Of a stretch of 12,782 nt of DNA, positions 1-6,192 are shown one piece after another. The position numbers were made by a program, and so were the translations under genes. The notes beneath the pieces were generated by a model. The model searched no databases, had not been told where the DNA came from, and saw only the letters and a program-made list of their open reading frames with translations. Source of the stretch: CAZGYE01 sp964530165 (GTDB taxonomy: Bacteria; Planctomycetota; Planctomycetia; Planctomycetales; Planctomycetaceae); NCBI GenBank assembly GCA_964530165.1, contig CAZGYE010000167.1, positions 1 through 12,782 of the forward strand. The letters run 5' to 3'. The stretch's first letter is position 1. Each line of letters starts with the position of its first letter.

Positions 1-90
1 TTCGGCGTGAATCTGGCGACCTTCGATATACGGAGCCGCAAGTTGCAAGTGCATTTGTATTCCCAGCCCGCCGCCGCCACGTCCCCATGA
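1..90 (+). CDS. 3' end of an upstream protein-coding gene (partial)
   Basis: Frame 1 is open from the first base to a TGA at 88-90 and encodes 29 residues (beginning FGVNLATFDIRSRKLQ). The peptide has ordinary composition, with alternating hydrophobic and charged residues that could be a terminal beta strand, then a short Pro/Ala tail. It stops 34 bases before the GTG start of the next gene, fitting the packed same-strand layout. Too little is visible to assign a function; by position it may be another tail protein. Frame 3 is also open here but gives an Arg/Pro-rich peptide running deep into the next gene, so frame 1 is preferred. Confidence 0.45.
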   Translation, partial: FGVNLATFDIRSRKLQVHLYSQPAAATSP

Positions 91-109
91 TCCTAGTGGT
101 TCACACTTC

Positions 110-115
110 AGAAGG
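110..115 (+). promoter_or_regulatory. Ribosome-binding site deciding the GTG start at 125
   Basis: AGAAGG lies 9 bases upstream of GTG 125. No comparable purine run precedes the internal ATG codons, so the GTG start is favoured. Confidence 0.55.
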
Positions 116-124
116 TTTGTCGCC

Positions 125-1777
125 GTGCCGCCTCCGCAAGGACTCGTCTCCTATCCTGGCATCAGCCACGCGATGGGCGGGCGGATTACGTTCAGTCACG
201 GCATCACGCCCTCGGTCGCTACGATCGAGATGGTTCCGCAGCCGAACCTGATCGCAACGAACGGCACGCTCGCGTTCACCTTTGGCGGGACGACGATCGA
301 GTTCCACGATTGCCGGGCGGATAAGGCCAGCCTGAAAGGATCACCGCGCGGCGGCTTCGTCTGGACGATCCATATTTTCGATCGGCGGTGGAAGTGGCAA
401 TTTGGCGGGATCGATGGCCACTACAACCTGCGGAATCAGGACGGTTCGGTACGCCCCGGCACCGAGAAGGACCCGCAGACTCTGGCGTCGATGCTGCTCG
501 CGGCAATGAACGAATCGGGGTTCGACGTATCCGCCCTGCCGAACGATACGCGGCCGGAGGTGCATTGGTCCGCAGCCAACCCAGCCCGCGAACTGGCCGA
601 TCTGTGCGAAAAGCTCGACTGCCGCGTCGTGTTGGGGCTGGATAATCTTGTCCGGCTTTTGCCGCGTGGCATCGGCCTACCGCTGCCCACAGCGGACGCC
701 ATGAACACCGGCTACAGTTTTGATTCCAGTAAAACGCCGGACGAGTTGATCGTCGTCGGAGCGCCGACGCTGTTCCAAGGCCGTTTCAAGCTGGAAGCGG
801 TCGGCCGCGACACCGACGGCAAGATCAAGCCGATCGGCAACCTATCCTACACGCCGGCCGGCGGCTGGCCCAAAGAAATACCGGGGACGTGGACGGGGCT
901 TCGGAATAACCTCGAAGAGTGGGGCCTTGCCGAGCAAACCGTCTGCAAGTGGTATCGGATCATCGCGCCGGGAACGAAAATTCCCGGTGAGCCGGATGTG
1001 GCCGGCATCGACCAGGTGACTCCGCTCCAAGAGGGTTTGGCCGAAGAGCACCTGGACGCGGTGACCGGCAAGAAGAAGCCAAACCCGCCAATCGTGACCG
1101 GGACGCAGCTCGGCGGAGGCTTCAAGTACGTAGTGTCCGGGGCCGGCGACAAGGCGGGCTATAAGAAGTTCCGAATTCTCCGAGCGCTCGGCATCGTCGA
1201 ATTCGAAGAGGTCGTCGTTAAACCTAACCCGGACGACCACCTGATCGCCGCAACCGATCTCGTCTTGGAAATCGCCTTTCCCTACAAGGACGCCAACACC
1301 CGCGAGCCGCGCCGATACAAGCTGAACCGGGTTCTGGGCAGCGTGAACAACACGCCGCCGCGCATCCTGCGCCGTGAGGACATTCAGCGGACGGTCATCG
1401 TCAATTACGGCGCGGCCGGGAGTACGACGCCGGTTGGCGTCACAACTAACGATACGACGGACAACCTGACGGCGCAGGCGAATTACTACATGGACGCGGC
1501 GCAGGCCGAATACGCCAACACGGAAGCGGGCGACATCCAGTATGCCGGCCTGGTTCCGATCTCGCCGGACGGTGCGATCCAGCAAGTGACGTTCGATGTC
1601 GGTCGCCGCGGCACGACGACCAGGGCCAGCCGAAACCGGGAGCACTCGAATATCGTCACGCCTTGGAAGGAACGGCGGCGGCGTGAGAAGCAGCGGAGAA
1701 CGGACGATCGGAGTGAGGATCAACAGACCACGCGCCTGCTGGCACCCGGCGAGAGCTACTGGGAGGGTTCGCCGTGA
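125..1777 (+). CDS. Putative phage tail hub / baseplate-like protein
   Basis: Encodes 550 residues. The GTG start has a good ribosome-binding site (AGAAGG at 110-115, 9 bases upstream); an internal ATG at residue 17 is the alternative. Residues about 20-115 are beta-rich with paired aromatics (WTIHIFDRRWKWQFGG), compatible with a beta-barrel hub domain. Residues about 152-184 (starting NPARELADLCEKLDCRVVL) resemble the stretch in gpD/gp27-type tail hub proteins where a helix packs an 'LADxLGCRVVL' segment before a strand. The last 40 residues are strongly charged and Arg-rich, perhaps an interaction tail. Hub proteins sit at the tail tip and connect tube, spike and fibres, which fits the fibre-like gene that follows and overlaps by 4 bases. 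Family assignment is by pattern only; another virion structural protein is possible. Confidence 0.6.
   Translation: MPPPQGLVSYPGISHAMGGRITFSHGITPSVATIEMVPQPNLIATNGTLAFTFGGTTIEFHDCRADKASLKGSPRGGFVWTIHIFDRRWKWQFGGIDGHYNLRNQDGSVRPGTEKDPQTLASMLLAAMNESGFDVSALPNDTRPEVHWSAANPARELADLCEKLDCRVVLGLDNLVRLLPRGIGLPLPTADAMNTGYSFDSSKTPDELIVVGAPTLFQGRFKLEAVGRDTDGKIKPIGNLSYTPAGGWPKEIPGTWTGLRNNLEEWGLAEQTVCKWYRIIAPGTKIPGEPDVAGIDQVTPLQEGLAEEHLDAVTGKKKPNPPIVTGTQLGGGFKYVVSGAGDKAGYKKFRILRALGIVEFEEVVVKPNPDDHLIAATDLVLEIAFPYKDANTREPRRYKLNRVLGSVNNTPPRILRREDIQRTVIVNYGAAGSTTPVGVTTNDTTDNLTAQANYYMDAAQAEYANTEAGDIQYAGLVPISPDGAIQQVTFDVGRRGTTTRASRNREHSNIVTPWKERRRREKQRRTDDRSEDQQTTRLLAPGESYWEGSP
1761..1767 (+). promoter_or_regulatory. 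Strong ribosome-binding site for the GTG start at 1774
   Basis: GGGAGGG ends 6 bases before GTG 1774, inside the end of the upstream gene. It supports translational coupling at the GTGA overlap. Confidence 0.6.
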
Positions 1778-3165
1778 CCTTCCTCACCGACCAGACAAGC
1801 AGCGTGCCGCAATCGTGGGTCGAATACCGCAACGATTCCGCAGAAGATGTTCCGCCGTTCGGTATCGTGCAACAGACCGGATCGGTCTTTGTCGGGGATC
1901 GGCTGATTCTCACGATCGACAAACCGGACCGGTTCGGCTCGCAATACGCGCACTTCATCAACGGGCCGGCTGCGGTCGCGCCCGGGGAGTACGGCGTCTG
2001 CACGGCCGGCCCGTTTATGGCCGCCTACGATGCAGCCGGCGGGTACCCACCCGCGCCAGGTGAATCGTGGGGGCCTGTCAGCGGCTCTTGGTTTCTCATC
2101 AGGTCATCGGGCGGTTGGCGGGTTCTGGATGACGACATCAACAATACCGGGCGCGTGCTCGTGACCCGGCAGCCGTTGCTTCAGTTGCGCGTTCGGCTGA
2201 ACGACACCCTCAACGCCGGGGGCACGGCCCCGGCCACGCCGACCTATTTCGACATCGGCTGGCAAGACCTATCGACTCAGACGATCACCGTTCGCGCCGT
2301 ATTCCCAGACGGAAGCAGCTCGATTGCCAAGAATACGATCGCCTGGGCGGAATGGGAGGCGACGCTCGATGATTTTGTCGTCGTCTGCGATGCGTGCGGC
2401 GTCAGCGGTAGTTCCTCGTCATCAAGCTCCGCCAGTACATCGTCGCCATCATCGTCGGTCGTTAGCTCACCGTCATCATCATCGTTGAGCAGCGGTTCGT
2501 CTTCCGTCAGTTCATTGGTCTCATCCTCCGTCAGCTCGTCAGTCTCGTCGGTCTCATCGGCCGTCAGCTCGTCGTCGAGTAGCAGCGGTTCGTCGTCATC
2601 GTCAAGCAGCGGCTCACCGTCGTCATCGTCGAGCAGCTCCGTCAGCTCGTCGGTCTCATCGGTCTCGTCGTCTCCCGGCATCGAGAGCAGCAGCTCTCTG
2701 TCATCGGTATCCGCCGCGTCCAGCTCCGTCGCATCGCCTACGAGTTCGCCTTCATCCGCCGCCAGCTCCGTCGTATCGTCTGCCGCCAGCTCCGTCGCAT
2801 CGCCACCACCGCCGCCTTCGAGTTCGCCCTCGTCCACCGCCGTTTCATCATTATCCGCAGCGTCCAGTTCGACTGTGCCGCCGCCGCCAGGTTCGTCGTC
2901 ATCGTCCTCGTCATCGCTTTCGCCCTCATCATCGCCCACGTCCTCAACGTCCAGCTCCGCAGCGTCCTCTTCGTCCAGTTCGGTGAGCGCCACATCGCCG
3001 TCATCAGCGAGTACGACTTGCATCAACACAATCGGCGGCGCGCCGATTTCCAGCATCCCAAACTATGACGCCTCCAAAAAACAGGCGCTCATTCACAACG
3101 GCGGTTGCCTGGAATGGATGGATATTGAAGCGTGCAGCACAACGGCTAGTAGCAGTAGCTCATAA
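1774..3165 (+). CDS. Fibre-like protein: folded head, 203-residue Ser-rich linker, Cys-containing C-terminal module
   Basis: Encodes 463 residues. The GTG start overlaps the previous stop (GTGA), with GGGAGGG at 1761-1767 as the ribosome-binding site. Three parts are visible. Residues 1 to about 210 form a folded, mostly beta-looking domain (WVEYRNDSAEDVPPFGIV; later FDIGWQDLSTQTITVRAVF) that may anchor to the tail or virion. Residues 211-413 are a low-complexity tract dominated by Ser with Val, Pro, Ala and Thr. Residues 416-454 are a compact module with Cys416, Cys445 and Cys454 around IGGAPISSIPNYDASKKQAL and GGCLEWMDIEAC, followed by a short Ser tail. There is no signal peptide or membrane segment. 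The architecture suits an extended fibre or adhesin with a small distal tip, placed directly after a hub-like gene. The role is inferred; no family is firmly recognised. Confidence 0.8.
   Translation: MTFLTDQTSSVPQSWVEYRNDSAEDVPPFGIVQQTGSVFVGDRLILTIDKPDRFGSQYAHFINGPAAVAPGEYGVCTAGPFMAAYDAAGGYPPAPGESWGPVSGSWFLIRSSGGWRVLDDDINNTGRVLVTRQPLLQLRVRLNDTLNAGGTAPATPTYFDIGWQDLSTQTITVRAVFPDGSSSIAKNTIAWAEWEATLDDFVVVCDACGVSGSSSSSSSASTSSPSSSVVSSPSSSSLSSGSSSVSSLVSSSVSSSVSSVSSAVSSSSSSSGSSSSSSSGSPSSSSSSSVSSSVSSVSSSPGIESSSSLSSVSAASSSVASPTSSPSSAASSVVSSAASSVASPPPPPSSSPSSTAVSSLSAASSSTVPPPPGSSSSSSSSLSPSSSPTSSTSSSAASSSSSSVSATSPSSASTTCINTIGGAPISSIPNYDASKKQALIHNGGCLEWMDIEACSTTASSSSS
2404..3012 (+). repeat. Ser-rich low-complexity coding tract with internal near-repeats
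   Basis: A 203-codon tract of mostly Ser, broken by Val, Pro, Ala, Thr and Gly. All six Ser codons are used and mixed, so it is not a pure trinucleotide run. Longer in-frame near-repeats are present. 2527-2560 and 2638-2671 are similar and 111 bases (37 codons) apart. An 18-base unit, CAGCTCCGTCGCATCGCC, occurs at 2721-2738 and 2787-2804, with a two-mismatch copy at 2763-2780. These suggest growth by segmental duplication or unequal exchange followed by divergence. At the protein level it looks like a flexible or glycosylated spacer. Confidence 0.9.
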
Positions 3166-3179
3166 GGAACACCGCCACA

Positions 3180-3716
3180 ATGTCAACGTCTCTCTGGTCG
3201 CAAAACGGTAAGCTCGTTTCCAATTCCGGCGGGTCGGCGCTCACCGAGTGCAGCGATTGCCCGTGTACCCCCACCACGCCGGGCGATGGTCTTTGCGGCT
3301 CGTGCGTCACCGTCCCGTTGAGGTGGAATTTGAACATCAGCGGCATCGGGGCGAATACGAACTGCGCCAACTGCGACAGCTACAATGGAAACTTTACGCT
3401 CATCCAACAGCAAGGTCACGGCCCTTTCTTGTGCGACATGGAATGGAAATATACGACTTGCTACTGGCTCGATTGGTGGCCGGACGGGTGCGCCGACTTC
3501 GACGGATACGGTGCCTGGTACCTCTACTATCGCACCTTGGGGAGCAAATGGTTTGTCGCGGCCTGTGCGATACAGCTTAACACAAACACCGTGCGGTATG
3601 ATTTGGTCGGGAACTTCAACTGTCTAGGGTCCAACACGTTTACAATCGGGTCGACCATCATGTTTCATTCCTGCAACAACTGGCCGGACACCGTGACGGT
3701 GACTCCCGCACCCTAG
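3180..3716 (+). CDS. Cys-rich, aromatic small protein of unknown function (fibre-associated?)
   Basis: Encodes 178 residues from ATG 3180, 14 bases after the previous stop, with TAAGGAAC around that stop as a likely ribosome-binding site. It contains 13 Cys, including the pairs CSDCPC (residues 24-28), CGSC and CANC, and is rich in Trp and Tyr in its second half (YWLDWWPDG, YGAWYLYYR). There is no signal peptide or transmembrane segment. Such composition suggests a compact metal-binding or disulfide-stabilised beta domain. It lies between a fibre-like gene and zinc-ribbon-like small genes, so it could be a tip domain, a fibre partner or an assembly factor. I do not recognise a named family. 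The C-terminal half resembles a beta-sandwich or lectin-like fold only in composition. Confidence 0.8.
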   Translation: MSTSLWSQNGKLVSNSGGSALTECSDCPCTPTTPGDGLCGSCVTVPLRWNLNISGIGANTNCANCDSYNGNFTLIQQQGHGPFLCDMEWKYTTCYWLDWWPDGCADFDGYGAWYLYYRTLGSKWFVAACAIQLNTNTVRYDLVGNFNCLGSNTFTIGSTIMFHSCNNWPDTVTVTPAP

Positions 3717-3738
3717 TTTTCAATTTGCAAGGGAAGCC

Positions 3739-4185
3739 ATGCCGAACTTGCCGGTTTGCCAACACCGCGGCGAAGGGGTCGAGAACAAAGGCTTTCGTTG
3801 CGGTAGCAATAAGCTCATACACATGACCGGCTACGCGACCGCCGAAACCTGCCTGCGCTGCCCGTATGCCAACTCGCCGAATCTTGCCCAAGAGGATGTC
3901 GAACCACACGGTCCGCCCGCAATCCAGCCGCCTTCCAAGCCGCCCCCGCCGCTGACGGTTAAAGCTCTACACTTTGCAATCGCACTTCTGAAACACGCCG
4001 GCGACGGGTTCGAGAAAAGAAGCCTGGACGAAATCGGCGAACTTTTCAAAATCTGTGAGACCTGCCCCAGCAAGATGTTCAATGGTGCGCATTGCACCGA
4101 TTGCGGCTGCGCCGTCGATGCCGAGGGGAAATTCCTCAATAAGCTCGCCTGGCGCAGCGAGCATTGCCCACGCGGTCACTGGTGA
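3739..4185 (+). CDS. Small protein with two Cys clusters, probable zinc-binding
   Basis: Encodes 148 residues from ATG 3739, with AAGGGAAG shortly upstream. The N-terminal part has Cys7, His9, Cys21, Cys38 and Cys41 (CQHRGE, then FRCGSN, then CLRCPYAN), which could form a zinc knuckle. A Pro-rich linker follows (PPSKPPPPL), then a helical stretch. The C-terminal part has CETC, then CTDCGC, then CPRGHW, an arrangement seen in small phage-associated proteins of unknown function that carry C-x2-C, CxxCGC and CPxxxW elements. Metal binding is inferred from spacing; no enzymatic motif is seen. The neighbours are the Cys-rich protein upstream and the sugar-modifying cassette downstream. It may be a partner of either, and a regulatory or nucleic-acid-binding role cannot be excluded. 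Confidence 0.8.
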   Translation: MPNLPVCQHRGEGVENKGFRCGSNKLIHMTGYATAETCLRCPYANSPNLAQEDVEPHGPPAIQPPSKPPPPLTVKALHFAIALLKHAGDGFEKRSLDEIGELFKICETCPSKMFNGAHCTDCGCAVDAEGKFLNKLAWRSEHCPRGHW

Positions 4186-4187
4186 CG

Positions 4188-4216
4188 TTGAGGTCCCCCG
4201 TTGATAGCGGGGTCAA
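4188..4216 (+). promoter_or_regulatory. Possible stem-loop in front of the small gene at 4226
   Basis: CCCCG (4196-4200) and CGGGG (4208-4212) can pair around a 7-base loop, and TTGA (4188-4191) with TCAA (4213-4216) could extend the stem past a bulge. The 3' arm abuts the AAGGGA ribosome-binding site at 4215-4220. No T-run follows, so a classical intrinsic terminator is unlikely. It may modulate translation of the next gene or be an mRNA processing or stability element. Confidence 0.3.
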
Positions 4217-4225
4217 GGGAAAAGA

Positions 4226-4516
4226 ATGTTTAAGAGAAAATCACCTGCGGTGAAATCGACGGTCGTTCCGGTGAAATCAACCGTCGTCTCAGCAAACGCG
4301 AATGGCGCTCCCGGTGCGGCAACCGGCATCCCCGCCGAGATTCTGACGGCTCTCAAGGAAGCGGTTCAAAGCGGTCAATACCTGGTGGCCGTGTACCAGC
4401 GGAAGGACCAGAGGATTCACCTGAAGCGGATGACCAACGGTTTCTTGTACGGCGACTTTACTACGGCCGTCAACCTGCTCCGCGACGACCTCGACGCTGA
4501 ATTACGCAACTCATAA
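4226..4516 (+). CDS. Small hypothetical protein
   Basis: Encodes 96 residues from ATG 4226, with AAGGGA at 4215-4220 five bases upstream. The N-terminus is basic, followed by a Val/Lys/Ser/Thr repeat (VKSTVVP then VKSTVVS) encoded by a 17-base direct repeat. A Gly/Ala-rich hinge follows, then a folded-looking C-terminal half with a helix (PAEILTALKEAV), strands (YLVAVYQRKDQRIHLKRM) and a final helix. No catalytic or metal motif, signal peptide or membrane segment is visible, and I recognise no family. It is the last gene before the sugar-modifying cassette and is separated from it by a short AT-rich gap. Confidence 0.75.
   Translation: MFKRKSPAVKSTVVPVKSTVVSANANGAPGAATGIPAEILTALKEAVQSGQYLVAVYQRKDQRIHLKRMTNGFLYGDFTTAVNLLRDDLDAELRNS
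4250..4287 (+). repeat. Tandem 21-base repeat inside the small gene
   Basis: GTGAAATCGACGGTCGT (4250-4266) recurs at 4271-4287 with two mismatches and a 21-base period. It encodes two copies of a VKSTVV heptad, a local in-frame duplication. Confidence 0.75.
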
Positions 4517-4574
4517 TACCAATAATTACACAACGTTTGATACCCATAATATCCCCGGCCTGGTCACACCGCTG
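4517..4574 (+). promoter_or_regulatory. AT-rich intergenic gap before the glycan cassette, possible promoter
   Basis: About 38 bases after the previous stop are near one-third GC, against roughly 60% in the flanks. They contain CATAAT (4545-4550), a weak -10-like hexamer, with only a poor -35 candidate (ATAATT at 4522-4527). No ribosome-binding site precedes the downstream ATG. A promoter for the six-gene cassette would fit the position, but the motif match alone is weak. Confidence 0.25.
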
Positions 4575-5501
4575 ATGGCTGAAAAGGTGATACTCTCTTG
4601 CCCGCTTTGTCCCGGCGACGTGTTGACGTTGACGGCAGCCGTGGAGAGTTTGCACGCGACCTACCCCGGCGAATACCTGACCGACGTGCGCAGCCCCGTG
4701 CCGGCCGTCTGGGAGCAAAACCCGCATATCACGCCCATCGACGACCGGGACGCCGAGGCGCGCCGGATCGACATGCAATACCCGGCAATCAACCGCTCAA
4801 ACCAGGTTCTCATCCCGTTCCTCTCCGGCTACACGACGTATCTCGGCTCGCAGATCGACCGACCGCTTGGATTGACCACGAACCGGCCGCACCTGTACTT
4901 GTCCGACGAGGAAAAGGAATGGATCAACCAGGTACGGGACCAGGTGACAAACGGCCGCGATGTACCGTACTGGCTGGTTTCGGCCGGAACGAAATCGGAT
5001 TACACACTGAAGCAATGGCCGGTTGAGAACTATCAGCAGGTCGTGAACCGAACGCGCGGCCGCATCCAGTGGGTTCAGATCGGCGAAAGCGGACACAACC
5101 ACCCGGACCTGGACGGCGTAATCGACCTTCGCGGCAAGACCGATACGCGCCAACTGATCCGGCTCGCCTATCACGCCGCCGGCGGCCTCGGACCGGTGAC
5201 GTTTCTGCAACACATCATGGCCGCATTCGAGAAACCATACCTCTGTCTGCTCGGTGGGCGCGAGCCGGTTCCCTGGGTGACGTATTCGAAACAGACGACG
5301 TTCCACACAATCGGGGCGCTGGGCTGCTGCCGGAACGGGGGTTGCTGGAAGGCCCGCGTTGTTCCGTTGGACGACGGCGACGAATCCAAGAACGGTTCGC
5401 TGTGCGAACAACCGGTGATCGGCCTGAAGCGACCGGTCGGACGCTGCATGGCGCTGATTGATTCCGAGTCCATAATACGAACGCTCGGCATTTATGACTG
5501 A
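4575..5501 (+). CDS. GT9-type (ADP-heptosyltransferase-like) glycosyltransferase with C-terminal Cys cluster
   Basis: Encodes 308 residues. The N-terminus has a GT9-like opening (PLCPGDVLTLTAAVESLHATYP) and the middle has VSAGTKSDYTLKQWPVENY, matching the GT9 pattern of a beta strand, loop and 'KxWP' before a helix. The stretch near residues 208-220 (GLGPVTFLQH) occupies the place of the usual D-S/T-G-x-x-H donor-site motif but lacks its Asp and aligned His. The C-terminus adds Cys251, Cys252, Cys257, Cys277 and Cys291 (CCRNGGCWK, LCEQP, RCMAL), a possible metal or redox cluster. GT9 enzymes transfer heptose or related sugars from nucleotide donors in the cytoplasm. ATG 4575 has no clear ribosome-binding site, and the frame stays open upstream without an ATG, so the start is uncertain. 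It overlaps the next gene by 8 bases. Confidence 0.8.
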   Translation: MAEKVILSCPLCPGDVLTLTAAVESLHATYPGEYLTDVRSPVPAVWEQNPHITPIDDRDAEARRIDMQYPAINRSNQVLIPFLSGYTTYLGSQIDRPLGLTTNRPHLYLSDEEKEWINQVRDQVTNGRDVPYWLVSAGTKSDYTLKQWPVENYQQVVNRTRGRIQWVQIGESGHNHPDLDGVIDLRGKTDTRQLIRLAYHAAGGLGPVTFLQHIMAAFEKPYLCLLGGREPVPWVTYSKQTTFHTIGALGCCRNGGCWKARVVPLDDGDESKNGSLCEQPVIGLKRPVGRCMALIDSESIIRTLGIYD

Positions 5502-6192
5502 TTCAATTGCCATCTGCATCAGCTTTCACGGCCAGCACCGCAAGAGTGGCGGCACAATCGGCGCATCTGATCACATAAGAATGCTGTCCGCGTCAATAGA
5601 GCGGCTGAACTCAGCCGACAAATTTACAACCGTCGTTTCAGCTATCAAGCTAACAATGTCCGAACGCGAAGATCGTGACCTTCAGCGATCGCTTTTCCGC
5701 TTGCTCCCCGTGACGCGCATCGTCACGACGATTTTCGATTACCCGCATCAAGACGGCGCGGCAAGGTCGATCTACCAAGGTCTGCTGGCCTGCGACGCGC
5801 TCGGGGCCGAGTGGATGTTTTTCACGGCGGAAGACGTGATTTTCGAGGACGTCAATGCCGTATCTTACTGGGTCGGCGAAGCGCAGAGGGCGCAGGTCGA
5901 CGTCCTCTCACGGCCTTTCCTGGATGATGTCGGCATCAAGGCCCTCGGCACTCAAGCGTTTGTCTGCCGGATTCGTTCTTTGCTCGGCCCTGACGCCGAG
6001 AGCCACGTCTTTCATCCGTCATTCTTTGACGCCGGAGCCTACAACGGAGTGGAGCATTACTTTGTGCAGACGCTGATCAATCACCACATTCCGTATCTCA
6101 GAACGTGGGATTTCGACTACATCCACGCCCACGATCCCGTTCAATTCTTCGAGATTTATGACAGGTTGGGGGGGAATGAACGTTCTGATTAA
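5494..6192 (+). CDS. GT-A-like glycosyltransferase family protein (tentative)
   Basis: Encodes 232 residues from ATG 5494, overlapping the previous gene by 8 bases. It begins with a strand (IAICISFHG), as GT-A folds do. At residues 85-92 there is HQDGAARS, followed by a helix and EWMFFTAEDVIFED (Glu113, Asp114), placed where GT-A enzymes carry the acidic metal/nucleotide motif. Later residues (FHPSFFDAGAYNGVEHYFV, then WDFDYIHAHDP) are rich in His, Asp and aromatics and could form the acceptor side. The family cannot be named with certainty; a sugar-nucleotide-binding protein without transferase activity is an alternative. Its position between two GT9-like genes supports a role in glycan assembly. 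Confidence 0.6.
   Translation: MTDSIAICISFHGQHRKSGGTIGASDHIRMLSASIERLNSADKFTTVVSAIKLTMSEREDRDLQRSLFRLLPVTRIVTTIFDYPHQDGAARSIYQGLLACDALGAEWMFFTAEDVIFEDVNAVSYWVGEAQRAQVDVLSRPFLDDVGIKALGTQAFVCRIRSLLGPDAESHVFHPSFFDAGAYNGVEHYFVQTLINHHIPYLRTWDFDYIHAHDPVQFFEIYDRLGGNERSD

Noticed and set aside
842..1723. 293-residue minus-strand frame opposite the hub-like gene
   Set aside because: Arg/Val-rich composition typical of antisense of a high-GC gene; the + strand product has consistent domain features and a good ribosome-binding site.
2404..3012. CRISPR array or direct-repeat array
   Set aside because: Repeats are in-frame coding near-copies of unequal length without constant repeat/spacer structure.
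2277..3056. Long minus-strand frame encoding a 259-residue Asp/Glu/Leu/Thr-rich protein
   Set aside because: It is the antisense of the Ser-rich tract: mixed TCN/AGY Ser codons read in reverse give Asp, Glu, Leu and Thr codons. No independent start signal or fold is visible.
4797..5519. 240-residue minus-strand frame opposite the first GT9-like gene
   Set aside because: Shadow frame with no motif, while the + strand shows GT9 elements and operon overlaps.
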